Below, one piece after another: positions 37,501-45,086 of a stretch of DNA of 64,000 nucleotides. A program made the position numbers and the translations under genes. Position 1 is the first letter of the stretch. Each line of letters opens with the position of its first letter. The DNA comes from Pseudomonas marincola. Its GTDB lineage: Bacteria > Pseudomonadota > Gammaproteobacteria > Pseudomonadales > Pseudomonadaceae. The notes under the pieces were generated by a model, which did not search any database, was not told the DNA's origin, and was given only the letters and a program-made list of their open reading frames with translations. Where the stretch lies: contig NZ_FPBC01000019.1 of the NCBI RefSeq assembly GCF_900116605.1, forward strand, positions 1 through 64,000, written 5' to 3'.

Positions 37501-37664
37501 TATTTGATGACCTTAGCGCATCCGCCAGAAGTCGTGCGCCAGAGCGCTCGAGAAGGTGTATCAGAGCGACCAATGATGACTATCAAAGCAGACAAATTCC
37601 TATTTTTCAGCCGCGCTATATCCTGCATCAACATTGTGACGAATTGATCGTAAGGAGACCTGAA

Positions 37665-37811
37665 ATGAAAGCCACTCTGTTCTTCAGCTTGCTGTTTTTA
37701 CTGTTCGCAGCCGACGTTTATGCGCGCCCGGTTCTCAAGCCACAACCGCTACTGGGCGAACTCAAAGACAGCCAGCCGGTTGTGCTGCAACAAAACAGCC
37801 CGCAAGCCTGA
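37665..37811 (+). CDS. Small secreted peptide, unknown
   Basis: 48 codons with AAGGAG eight bases before the ATG. The product has a classic Sec signal (MKATLFFSLLFLLFAADVYA), predicted to be cut after residue 20. That leaves a 28-residue Pro/Gln-rich peptide starting RPVLKPQPL. No cysteine, so not a lipoprotein or disulfide peptide. Transcribed on its own strand between the lipase gene (divergent) and the AEC transporter gene (convergent). Not recognised; real by RBS and signal-peptide quality. Confidence 0.65.
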   Translation: MKATLFFSLLFLLFAADVYARPVLKPQPLLGELKDSQPVVLQQNSPQA

Positions 37812-37889
37812 GGCGACACTGAGCAGAAACGGCTTGCGGATAATCCGCCGCTGTTATTTGCAACCGAACAGCCAGGCATTGCGCCGGGC

Positions 37890-38789
37890 TCAGTGCGCCA
37901 CCAGCAACACCCAAAGCGGCAGCGTGAGTGCCGCCAGCACAGTTGACAGCGAGATGGTCGAACTGACATTGCGGGTATCCAACTGGGTTTTCGCAAAGGC
38001 CAGAATATTCACCCCGCTCGGACACGCAGCCATCAATACCAGCACGCTGCGCGCATCATGGCTGAGCCCCGGAACCAGAGCCGTCGAGGTGTAGACAAGG
38101 AGCGGAAACACCAGCAACTTGACGCCGCTCAGCATCACCACAGCGGTGGTCGGACGCAATCTGTATCCGGACAAACTCACGCCCAAGACGATCAACGCGC
38201 ACGGCAATGCCGCTTGCGCCAGCCACTCGACCATCTGCCACAGAGGTGCGGGCACCGTGAGCCCGGACAGGTTAAGCATCGCCCCCAGCAGCAGGCCGAT
38301 AATCATTGGATTCGCCAGGTTCTTCAGCAGTGCCTTGAAGTTCACCTGCTCGACGCTGCCAAACGCTGAGTAAATGCTTTGCAGGGTAAACAGCGTAAGG
38401 CTGTGGAAAACCAGAATCGCAAACACATAAACCAGCCCGTCATGGCCCAGCAATGTGGTTACCAACGGGATACCCACCAGCACATTGTTGGAAAAAGTAG
38501 CCGCCAATCCGGAGGCTGTGGCATGGCCGGTAATGCGCTGAGCAATCAGATTGACGCTGCAGAATACGATTAAGGCCGGCACGTAATAGGCCAGCAATAA
38601 CAGTGGCGACAGACCTTGTGCCAGCGGCGCTTTGGCGATCCCGATAAACAGCAGGGTCGGCATGAACAGCTTGAAGGTAATGCTCGCCAGTCCCGCCGAT
38701 GATTCCTGACTCAGCCACTGCCGGCGACCCAGCACGTACCCCAGAACTATCAGGCCGAATATCGGCAAAATCGCAAGCACCGCTAGCAT
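37890..38789 (-). CDS. AEC-family transporter (auxin efflux carrier-like)
   Basis: 299 residues from MLAVLAILPIFGLIVLGYVLG; an upstream in-frame start adds polar residues and is rejected. About ten membrane helices with an internal two-fold repeat. Conserved bits: FSNNVLVGIPLV and ACPSGVNILAFA, matching the Mem_trans/AEC family (MdcF-like). The family exports or imports small carboxylates and auxin-like acids; substrate unknown here. Divergent from osmE. Confidence 0.88.
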   Translation of the reverse strand: MLAVLAILPIFGLIVLGYVLGRRQWLSQESSAGLASITFKLFMPTLLFIGIAKAPLAQGLSPLLLLAYYVPALIVFCSVNLIAQRITGHATASGLAATFSNNVLVGIPLVTTLLGHDGLVYVFAILVFHSLTLFTLQSIYSAFGSVEQVNFKALLKNLANPMIIGLLLGAMLNLSGLTVPAPLWQMVEWLAQAALPCALIVLGVSLSGYRLRPTTAVVMLSGVKLLVFPLLVYTSTALVPGLSHDARSVLVLMAACPSGVNILAFAKTQLDTRNVSSTISLSTVLAALTLPLWVLLVAH

Positions 38790-38946
38790 TTTCAGAACCG
38801 CTCCGCGAACCCTGCCTACACTGCATGAAGCTGCAAAGCGGCTGAAGGTGAGAATAGAGCGCGACACGATACCTGCAGTTTCAACTTCTGCCCACTTTGG
38901 CGGTCACATGCATATCAACGATACGCGTTCATTGCACGGAGCCCTC

Positions 38947-39297
38947 ATGAACATAAAAGTCCTCGTCGCCGTAGTTTCTCTCAGCACGCTAGTCGGTTGC
39001 GCCGGAAGCAAGGTCGAAAACCCGATCGACTATGTCACTTACAGCGCGCAGCCGCTGGTGGATAAGGTTGATCACGACATGACCAGCAAAGAGGTGATGC
39101 AAATTGCAGGGCCACCTTCCAGCACAATTTATCGCAGCGTCGAGCCGGGTACTTGCAACAACTATGTGCTCAGTGAAGACAACCACAAGCAGCCCTACTA
39201 CGTCAGCTTCAACTCCTCCGACAGGGTTGATGGCAAGGGTTTCATGACCTGCGAGCAGATGGAAAAGAACGCCCGCGCCACACTGTTTGGTGATTAG
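38947..39297 (+). CDS. osmE: OsmE-family outer-membrane lipoprotein
   Basis: 116 residues from MNIKVLVAVVSL with GGAG six bases upstream. Lipobox LVGC, lipidated Cys18. The SmpA/OmlA-like core MTSKEVMQIAGPPSSTIY, then GTCNNYVL and GFMTCEQM, match OsmE, including two cysteines that may pair. Osmotically induced in enteric bacteria. Its stop lies only 9 bp before the DnaA-box repeat array; the hairpin of array unit 1 could act as its terminator. Confidence 0.9.
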   Translation: MNIKVLVAVVSLSTLVGCAGSKVENPIDYVTYSAQPLVDKVDHDMTSKEVMQIAGPPSSTIYRSVEPGTCNNYVLSEDNHKQPYYVSFNSSDRVDGKGFMTCEQMEKNARATLFGD

Positions 39298-39317
39298 CCG
39301 ATGAATCTGGCGGGAGC

Positions 39318-39420
39318 TGATCAAAAAACAACCAGCACCCGCCAGGCCATATGCGCTATGGCTTGTGGACAAGCATCCTGAGGTTATACACAGCTACGTC
39401 CACAGTAAAAATGGATAAGT
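39318..39420 (+). repeat. Array unit 1
   Basis: TGATCA at 39318, box TTATACACA at 39384 (66 bp), end GGATAAGT. An extra reversed box TGTGGACAA at 39364. Its TGATCAAAAAACAAC lies in the loop of a 13-bp hairpin CTGGCGGGAGCTG/CAGCACCCGCCAG (39307-39345). Confidence 0.85.
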
Positions 39421-39511
39421 CGTTCGTCAGCCACGCGCAAGCCACTGAAATAGCGGGCTTTTCGCTTGACTTGTGAGTGTTGGCAAAAGTTTGCGCTCGC
39501 AGCAAAAGAGC

Positions 39512-39614
39512 TGATCGTTTTTTAATCAGATCTTTGAAAAGCCCACCGCACTAAGGCTGTATCAATACATACCAGAGTTACCCACAACTCACTCCACAGA
39601 TAAGCGGGATAACT
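39512..39614 (+). repeat. Array unit 2
   Basis: TGATCG at 39512, followed by TTTTTTAATCAGATCTTTG, the inverse orientation of the A-run seen elsewhere. Box TTACCCACA at 39578 (66 bp). End GGATAACT. Confidence 0.85.
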
Positions 39615-39705
39615 ACTTGCCGGCAATTTCTCCGATTGCGTTCAAGTGCTTGATAAACCTTGACTTATGACACCCGCCCAGAACTTTTTATCCCTGAAAA
39701 ACAAC

Positions 39706-39808
39706 TGATCAAAAAACAACCATATCGCGCAAAGCCACGTGGTTATTGGGCTTCAGCAATGCATACCGATGTTACCCACAGCTCGCTCCACAGATAAACG
39801 GGATAACT
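39706..39808 (+). repeat. Array unit 3
   Basis: TGATCAAAAAACAAC at 39706; stem AAAGCC/GGGCTT; box TTACCCACA at 39772 (66 bp); end GGATAACT. Confidence 0.88.
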
Positions 39809-39894
39809 GACAGCGCGACTGTAAGTGTTTGATTGGTTGTAAAAAGCTCGCGCTCCACAGTAAAGAACCCGCTTGTGGATGCAGCGTGATTATT

Positions 39895-39997
39895 TGATCA
39901 AATTTCAATCAATCCCGCTCAGACCCTGTGGTTAAAGGCTTTCAGCGATACATACCGATGTTACCCACAACTCCCTCCACAGATAGTCGGGATAACT
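39895..39997 (+). repeat. Array unit 4
   Basis: TGATCAAATTTCAATC at 39895; box TTACCCACA at 39961 (66 bp); end GGATAACT at 39990. An extra reversed partial box GTGGATGC precedes it, near 39875. Confidence 0.88.
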
Positions 39998-40098
39998 GCA
40001 CAAGTCTGAACCTCCGCCTGCCCGTAACCTCTTGAATAAGCGGCAAAACTTCTTGACTTGCTGATCCTTGCGCAATCTTTTTACGGACCGATTGCAAC

Positions 40099-40201
40099 TG
40101 ATCATATTTTGAACAGAACTCTGTAAGCCGCTTGGTTATTGGCTTACAGCAATGCATACCGAAGTTACCCACAGTTAAATCCCCAGATAGCAGGGATAAC
40201 T
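40099..40201 (+). repeat. Array unit 5
   Basis: TGATCATATTTTGAAC at 40099; perfect 9-bp inverted repeat CTGTAAGCC (40121) / GGCTTACAG (40141); box TTACCCACA at 40165 (66 bp); end GGATAACT. Confidence 0.88.
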
Positions 40202-40313
40202 ATTCTGCAGTGCCTCGTAAGCCACTGAATTAAGGCAGTTTAATTTCGGGCAAGGCCGAGCGATGCGGGTTGATCCTGTGGCTCACTACCATGCACACGA
40301 GCTGTTCGTTTTT

Positions 40314-40403
40314 TGATCAAATCTCTGTAAGCCTTATGTTTAAAGGCCTACAGCAATACATACCGATGTTACCCACAGCTAAATCCCCAGATAGTCGGGA
40401 TAG
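40314..40403 (+). repeat. Array unit 6
   Basis: TGATCA at 40314, stem CTGTAAGCC/GGCCTACAG, box TTACCCACA at 40369. The TGATCA-to-box distance is 55 bp, exactly 11 bp shorter than in most units. End GGATAG. Confidence 0.85.
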
Positions 40404-40520
40404 TTTCTCTCGATAACGATTTTGCACGTCAGTAACGCGCTGATTTAGCGGGGAAATTCTTAAAAACAGGATGTCGTAACGTATTACCACTGCCGCAGAA
40501 CAGCCACTTGTATTGAACTC

Positions 40521-40606
40521 AGCTGCCTGTAAGCCAGGCAGCACAGTGCCTGCAGCTGTGGAAGGAAAAGTTATACACAGCTCACCCACAGACTTTCTGG
40601 ATAAGT
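40521..40606 (+). repeat. Array unit 7 (degenerate left half)
   Basis: No TGATCA at the expected place. Stem CTGTAAGCC with GCCTGCAG; box TTATACACA at 40571 (perfect consensus); end GGATAAGT one base closer than in other units. Confidence 0.75.
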
Positions 40607-40684
40607 AGTTTGATCCTGTCAACAGGGGCGTCGTGGCGCCACGAGTAAGCGCGAAAAATCAACCAGCCGCACTCAATACTATAC

Positions 40685-40787
40685 TGATCAAAAAACAACC
40701 ACATCAATGTAAGCCGCGGCTGCTGTGGCCTGCAGCAATGCATACCGATGTTATCCACAGCACACTCCACAGATAACTGGGATAAGT
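40685..40787 (+). repeat. Array unit 8
   Basis: TGATCAAAAAACAACCAC at 40685; stem GTAAGCC/GGCCTGC; box TTATCCACA at 40751 (66 bp), identical to the strong E. coli R1/R4-type box; end GGATAAGT. Confidence 0.9.
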
Positions 40788-40889
40788 GAATCTACTGCGT
40801 TTTGGCTGAGTGCAATAACTGCCTGAATTAACTGAAAAAAGTCTTTACTTCAGAGCGAACCCGGCAATCTGTGCAGGCCTTGCGACAGC

Positions 40890-40992
40890 TGGTCAAAATT
40901 TAAACAACCCTCTGTAAGCCACTCATATCAACGCTTACAGCAATGCATACCGAACTTGTCCACAGCGCTACTCACAATATCCGTGGACAAGT
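40890..40992 (+). repeat. Array unit 9
   Basis: TGGTCAAAATTTAAAC at 40890; stem CTGTAAGCC/CGCTTACAG; box TTGTCCACA at 40956 (66 bp). The end element GGACAAGT reads in reverse as TTGTCCACG, an almost complete opposing box. Confidence 0.85.
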
Positions 40993-41047
40993 TACTCAAC
41001 CCGCCAGACGCTTGTGAATATGTGCTTGGAGCAGCTCCGCCGAGAAC

Positions 41048-41150
41048 TGATCAAATAATCACCAACTGCGCCAGAACCACGCAGATACGGGGCCTGCGGG
41101 TTCTACCACCACGTTATGCACAGGCCACTCCACAGCAATTGTGGGCAACG
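41048..41150 (+). repeat. Array unit 10
   Basis: TGATCAAATAATCACC at 41048; box TTATGCACA at 41114 (66 bp). The reverse end element reads TTGCCCACA. The middle sequence has diverged most. Confidence 0.8.
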
Positions 41151-41233
41151 CGCTATCACGCCCATGCAAACAATCTAAGGGCGGCCGCTCTGTGCATGCC
41201 TTAAGGTTATTGCAACTGAACAGGAGAACGATC

Positions 41234-41302
41234 ATGCAACCGACCCACTGGCTACACCAACTTCTCGCAGCCTACGCTTGCGGCGCCTGCGGAAGCGACT
41301 GA
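41234..41302 (+). CDS. Putative 22-residue peptide between the repeat array and the LOG gene
   Basis: ATG preceded by AGGAGA at ideal 6-bp spacing. It encodes MQPTHWLHQLLAAYACGACG plus Ser-Asp. A hydrophobic helix-like N-terminal half is followed by a C-G-A-C pair that could bind metal or thiols. No homologue recognised. It lies 93 bp before the LOG-family gene and could be a leader peptide for it or an independent micropeptide. Translation is unproven. Confidence 0.4.
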   Translation: MQPTHWLHQLLAAYACGACGSD

Positions 41303-41394
41303 GCCGCGAACAACAGCACAATATTCGCATCCAAACATTCGTCTCGGCGTGCCAAAACGACTAACCTGAAGCCAGTAAACTTCAGGAGTAGCCC

Positions 41395-41982
41395 ATGGCT
41401 TTGCAGTCTGTATGTGTGTTTTGCGGCGCCAGCACTGGCACTAACCCGCTCTATCGGGAAGCGGCGGAAAATCTCGGGCGCACCCTTGCTGAACGCGGTA
41501 TCCGTCTTATCTACGGTGGCGGCGCAGTTGGCTTAATGGGCGTTGTGGCAGACGCCGCAATGGTGGCGGGCGGTGAAGTGATCGGTATTATTCCGCAGAG
41601 CCTGAAACGCGCCGAGGTTGGCCACAACGGTCTGACCCGCCTTGAAGTAGTCGACGGCATGCACGCGCGCAAGGCGCGGATGGCAGAGCTCAGCGACGGC
41701 TTTATTGCACTGCCGGGCGGTCTGGGAACTCTGGAAGAACTGTTTGAAGTCTGGACCTGGGGCCAGCTGGGCTATCACGCCAAGCCACTGGGCTTGCTCG
41801 ATGTGAATAACTTTTACTCCAAGCTGGGTAACTTCCTTGATCATCTGGTGGATGAAGGATTTGTCCGGGCCAAGCATCGCGCCATGCTTCAGCTCTGCGA
41901 TTCTCCCGATGCCTTACTCGATGCATTTAGCCAATGGCAACCAATCGAACAGGCCCGCTGGCACGACCGCGAGCCCGATTAA
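41395..41982 (+). CDS. LOG-family nucleotide 5'-monophosphate phosphoribohydrolase
   Basis: 195 residues; RBS AGGAG. A Rossmann-like lysine-decarboxylase-like fold with the defining PGGLGTLEE motif (107-115) and GGGAVGLMG (41-49). LOG enzymes cleave ribose-phosphate from cytokinin or purine nucleotides; many bacterial members act as AMP/nucleotide hydrolases (TIGR00730). Followed 66 bp later by the DUF808 gene on the same strand. Confidence 0.92.
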   Translation: MALQSVCVFCGASTGTNPLYREAAENLGRTLAERGIRLIYGGGAVGLMGVVADAAMVAGGEVIGIIPQSLKRAEVGHNGLTRLEVVDGMHARKARMAELSDGFIALPGGLGTLEELFEVWTWGQLGYHAKPLGLLDVNNFYSKLGNFLDHLVDEGFVRAKHRAMLQLCDSPDALLDAFSQWQPIEQARWHDREPD

Positions 41983-42027
41983 CTGTCTTGGCAGGCTCAA
42001 AGGTATAAACTGCGCATCTCACCCGCT

Positions 42028-42036
42028 TGTGGATAA
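42028..42036 (-). promoter_or_regulatory. Isolated perfect DnaA box upstream of the DUF808 gene
   Basis: TGTGGATAA, which is TTATCCACA on the minus strand, ends 12 bp before the DUF808 ATG and lies 0.9 kb beyond the array. It may be an outlier of the array or chance. Confidence 0.35.
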
Positions 42037-42048
42037 GGAACCCCGCAC

Positions 42049-42993
42049 ATGGCCAGCAGCCTACTTGCTCTGATTGATGACATCGCCACACTGCTCGATG
42101 ACGTGTCGTTGATGACCAAGGTTGCCGCAAAGAAAACCGCCGGTGTTCTGGGCGATGATCTGGCACTCAACGCCCAACAGGTGACCGGCGTACGCGCCGA
42201 CCGTGAGCTGCCGGTGGTCTGGGCCGTGGCCAAGGGCTCATTGAAGAACAAGATGATTCTGGTGCCTGGGGCAATGCTGATAAGCGCATTTATCCCCTGG
42301 GCCATTACTCCGTTGTTGATGGTCGGCGGGGCCTTTTTGTGTTTCGAAGGCTTCGAGAAGTTGGTGCACACCTTTGGCCACAAGAAAGATGCGGATCAGG
42401 CCAAACGCCAGGCCCGCCTTGAGGCGTTGGCCAATCCTGCACAAGACATGAAGACCTTCGAGAAGGACAAGGTAAAGGGCGCTGTGCGTACCGACTTTAT
42501 TCTCTCGGCTGAAATTATCGCCATCACCTTAGGCACTGTTGCAGAAGCCACTCTGATTGAGCAGTTCGCCGTACTTTGCGGCATTGCGGTGGTGATTACT
42601 GCCGGGGTTTACGGGCTGGTAGCAGCCATCGTCAAGCTTGATGACGCGGGCCTGTATTTGTCTCAGCGCGAAGGTGAAGGCGCGGGGACGGGCCTTGTGC
42701 GCAGCTTCGGTAACGGCATTCTGAAAACAGCTCCGTACCTGATGAAGGGCTTATCGATTGTCGGCACCATCGCCATGTTTCTGGTGGGTGGCGGCATTCT
42801 TACCCACGGCGTACCGGTTGCCCATCACTTTGTTGAACATGCTGGCGAGGTTATTTCAGCCTCTAGCGGCGTGGCATTTCTCGGCTCGATAGCGCCGAGC
42901 CTCATGCACGGAGTTATCGGTGTGATTGCCGGCGCCATTGTGCTTGCGGCGGTGAAACTGTTCGGCCGGATCAAGCACGCCGTCAGCGCCTGA
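42049..42993 (+). CDS. DUF808 (YedI-like) inner-membrane protein
   Basis: 314 residues. A conserved amphipathic N-terminus ([38 protein letters not shown] in two blocks) precedes about seven membrane helices and the segment [17 protein letters not shown]. This matches the DUF808/YedI family, whose function is unknown. Downstream of the LOG gene; a strong bidirectional terminator follows. Confidence 0.88.
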   Translation: MASSLLALIDDIATLLDDVSLMTKVAAKKTAGVLGDDLALNAQQVTGVRADRELPVVWAVAKGSLKNKMILVPGAMLISAFIPWAITPLLMVGGAFLCFEGFEKLVHTFGHKKDADQAKRQARLEALANPAQDMKTFEKDKVKGAVRTDFILSAEIIAITLGTVAEATLIEQFAVLCGIAVVITAGVYGLVAAIVKLDDAGLYLSQREGEGAGTGLVRSFGNGILKTAPYLMKGLSIVGTIAMFLVGGGILTHGVPVAHHFVEHAGEVISASSGVAFLGSIAPSLMHGVIGVIAGAIVLAAVKLFGRIKHAVSA

Positions 42994-43023
42994 GCGGATT
43001 AGCGGGGCTATATCGCTGCCTCA

Positions 43024-43063
43024 GACACAAAAACGCCGGAGCATACTCCGGCGTTTTTGTGTC
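43024..43063. terminator. Bidirectional terminator between DUF808 and mscS
   Basis: Eighteen-base-pair perfect stem (GACACAAAAACGCCGGAG / CTCCGGCGTTTTTGTGTC) with a 4-nt CATA loop between convergent genes. Confidence 0.92.
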
Positions 43064-43071
43064 CCACCGCT

Positions 43072-43923
43072 TTAACTGGCGGGCTGCTGCATGATGATGG
43101 TTTGCGCCGGCATCGGTGCGGGGAAACCGCCCTCGCCCAACGCGTCCTTGATCACCGCATTGGTGTCGAAATACACCTGCCAGTAATGGTCGGTATGGCA
43201 ATAAGGACGCACAGCCAGCACAGGGCCAACCAGATTGAACTCGAGAATCTCGACATCCACCGCCGGGTTCGCCATCACATTGTCGATGGCGCTGATGCGC
43301 TCTTTGAGCAGCGCCACTGCCGCTTTGTAGTCCGCGGCGCCAGACAGCTGCGCTTTCAACTCGACGCGGCGATAAGCGTTATGTGAGTAGTTTTGGATAT
43401 TGTCGGAGAAAATCTTGTTGTTGCCGATCAGGGTCAACACGTTATCCGGGGTATTGATCCCGGTAACGAACAGGCCGATCTCGGTCACAGTGCCGGTTAC
43501 GCCGCCTGCCGAGATGAAGTCACCCACTTTGAATGGCCGCAGCACGATGATGAAACCACCCGCCGCCAGGTTGGCCAGCAAACCCGACCAGGCCATGCCA
43601 ATTGCCAAGCCTACTGCCGCGATCAATGCAGCAAGGCTGGTGGTCTGCACACCGAAGTAGCCAAGAATACCGATGACCAGAATGATGTTGAGGGTGACCG
43701 AAATGAAGTTACCCACATAGCGCAGAACGGTTGGATCAACCTTCTGCTGGCCAAGGGCCTTTTGCACCATGCTGATCGCCACGCCGATGAGCCAGCGACC
43801 GACGACCCAGAACGCAATTGCCGAAAGGATCTTGATCGCAAACGCAGCGCCGTATTGGGTGACCAGGTTGTAGAGCGCGTTGAGTTTTTCCGTACCGATA
43901 TTGACTATCGTTGTGTCATCCAT
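43072..43923 (-). CDS. mscS: Small-conductance mechanosensitive channel
   Basis: 283 residues, close to the 286 of E. coli MscS. Three membrane helices (about 25-50, 65-87, 92-125); pore helix with alternating Gly/Ala in AAVGLAIGMAWSGLLANLAAG; then FIIVLRPFKVGDFI and a cytoplasmic beta/alpha-beta cage. Releases solutes on hypo-osmotic shock. Single gene; no feature is evident in the 239-bp region upstream. Confidence 0.93.
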   Translation of the reverse strand: MDDTTIVNIGTEKLNALYNLVTQYGAAFAIKILSAIAFWVVGRWLIGVAISMVQKALGQQKVDPTVLRYVGNFISVTLNIILVIGILGYFGVQTTSLAALIAAVGLAIGMAWSGLLANLAAGGFIIVLRPFKVGDFISAGGVTGTVTEIGLFVTGINTPDNVLTLIGNNKIFSDNIQNYSHNAYRRVELKAQLSGAADYKAAVALLKERISAIDNVMANPAVDVEILEFNLVGPVLAVRPYCHTDHYWQVYFDTNAVIKDALGEGGFPAPMPAQTIIMQQPAS

Positions 43924-44162
43924 AGCCTGCTCCGAAATGCGAGGAATAATGCTGGAATAGCATTGCCGTCCTGTTCTCGCTGTCTACCGCAAGCCCGCGC
44001 TCTGCGCAGCCTAAAACAAACGATAACTAACCTTTAGGTCTGGACTTAAAAGTCCCATCAAAAAGTTAGCACGCAGATTGAATACCGTCGAAATTGCGCC
44101 TGAAATAAGTCTCAGCCGCAGCTAAACGCCAGCGTTTGCAGACGAGTTGTCGCTACAGACCG

Positions 44163-45086
44163 TTAGAGCGCGGCGAGGGATTCGCTGGCGGCGGAAATGG
44201 GCATCACTGTCACCTGAACCTCAGGGTCGTGATTACCACCGCCCAATATCACGCCGTGTAGCGGTGACACATCGGCAAAATCACGCCCCCACGCCAGAGT
44301 GATGTGTTCAAGCCCCGGGCAGACATTATTGGTCGGATCGAAATCGACCCAGCCATGCTTCGGGCAGAAAACTGAAACCCATGCATGCGACGCATCGGCG
44401 CCAATCAAACGGGCCTGGCCGGGCGGTGGCTGAGTCAACAGATAACCGCTGACATAACGTGCCGCCAAGCCGATGGAGCGTAAGCAGGCAAGCATCAGGT
44501 GAGCAAAGTCCTGACAAACACCGCGCCGCGCCTCGAGCACTTCGATCAAGGGAGTCGCCACTTGAGTAGCCACGGCGTCGAAGGTGAACTCGCTGAAAAT
44601 CTTCTCCATCAACGCCTGGACACCTATCAGCAGCGGCCTGTCTGGCGGGAAACAATCTGCGGCGTAATCTGCAAACCGCTGTTTGAGATGCACATAGGGT
44701 GACTCGAAGCGATAGCGCAGCGCATTCAGCGCCTCACCGGCAAACGGTTGCCCCGAGTACCCCAGCACAGCGCGTGCCTGCTCCCAAGGTGGCGAGGCCT
44801 GTTGATGGACAACCGGACGCGGCAGAACCTCGATGTGCAAGCGCGCCAGAACACTCAGGCTGTCGTGCGGACGCTCGAACACCATGCGGGTTAACGGATT
44901 ACCAAACACATCTTGCCGCTCGATGCGCTGACACGGCGGCGGACTGACCTGCAACGCCTGACCATGACAAATTTGCCAGGCACATTCACGCGGCCACAAG
45001 TGGGCCAACTGCTGGGCCAGCGAAACGGGTGCCGAATAGCGGTAATGAGTATCGTGGAGGATTTCGTACTGGGCTGAGCGCGTCAT
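44163..45086 (-). CDS. Transglutaminase-like cysteine peptidase family protein
   Basis: 307 residues. An N-terminal beta domain (TYHYR-type start: ILHDTHYRYSAPVSLAQQ) precedes the papain-like transglutaminase core with Cys191 (GVCQDFAH), His234 (SHAWV) and Asp250 (DFDPTNN). No signal peptide. Overlaps the upstream ATP-grasp/alpha-E gene by 4 bp (ATGA). With that gene and the large transglutaminase gene it forms the conserved bacterial cluster proposed to make or process a peptide-like product; no product is known. Confidence 0.9.
   Translation of the reverse strand: MTRSAQYEILHDTHYRYSAPVSLAQQLAHLWPRECAWQICHGQALQVSPPPCQRIERQDVFGNPLTRMVFERPHDSLSVLARLHIEVLPRPVVHQQASPPWEQARAVLGYSGQPFAGEALNALRYRFESPYVHLKQRFADYAADCFPPDRPLLIGVQALMEKIFSEFTFDAVATQVATPLIEVLEARRGVCQDFAHLMLACLRSIGLAARYVSGYLLTQPPPGQARLIGADASHAWVSVFCPKHGWVDFDPTNNVCPGLEHITLAWGRDFADVSPLHGVILGGGNHDPEVQVTVMPISAASESLAAL

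Larger units (their letters stand above)
39307..41150 (+). repeat. Ten-unit non-coding array of DnaA-box modules
   Basis: Ten head-to-tail units, about 158-205 bp apart, with a conserved core of about 103 bp and diverged spacers. Core order: TGATCA (often TGATCAAAAAACAAC); an inverted repeat CTGTAAGCC/GGCTTACAG; CAATGCATACCGATG; a 9-mer at a fixed place (TTACCCACA, TTATACACA, TTATCCACA, TTATGCACA or TTGTCCACA); CTCCACAGATA; terminal GGATAACT or GGATAAGT. The 9-mers follow the DnaA consensus TTATNCACA, and the reversed terminal element resembles an opposing box. No open frame or T-run terminators. Role as a DnaA-binding locus is inference. Confidence 0.9.

Noticed and set aside
39942-40770. 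Short minus-strand frames of 62-101 codons inside the array
   Set aside because: They recur with similar peptides (NIGMHCCKP/NIGMYCCRP) only because the DNA repeats; no RBS, and the frames are interrupted differently in each unit.
39307-41150. CRISPR array
   Set aside because: Units are 158-205 bp apart, diverged, with about 100-bp cores and no short identical repeats; no cas genes.
39307-41150. Plasmid iterons with an adjacent replication gene
   Set aside because: Iterons are about 17-22 bp and close together; no rep gene is nearby. An integrated origin relic is still possible in principle.
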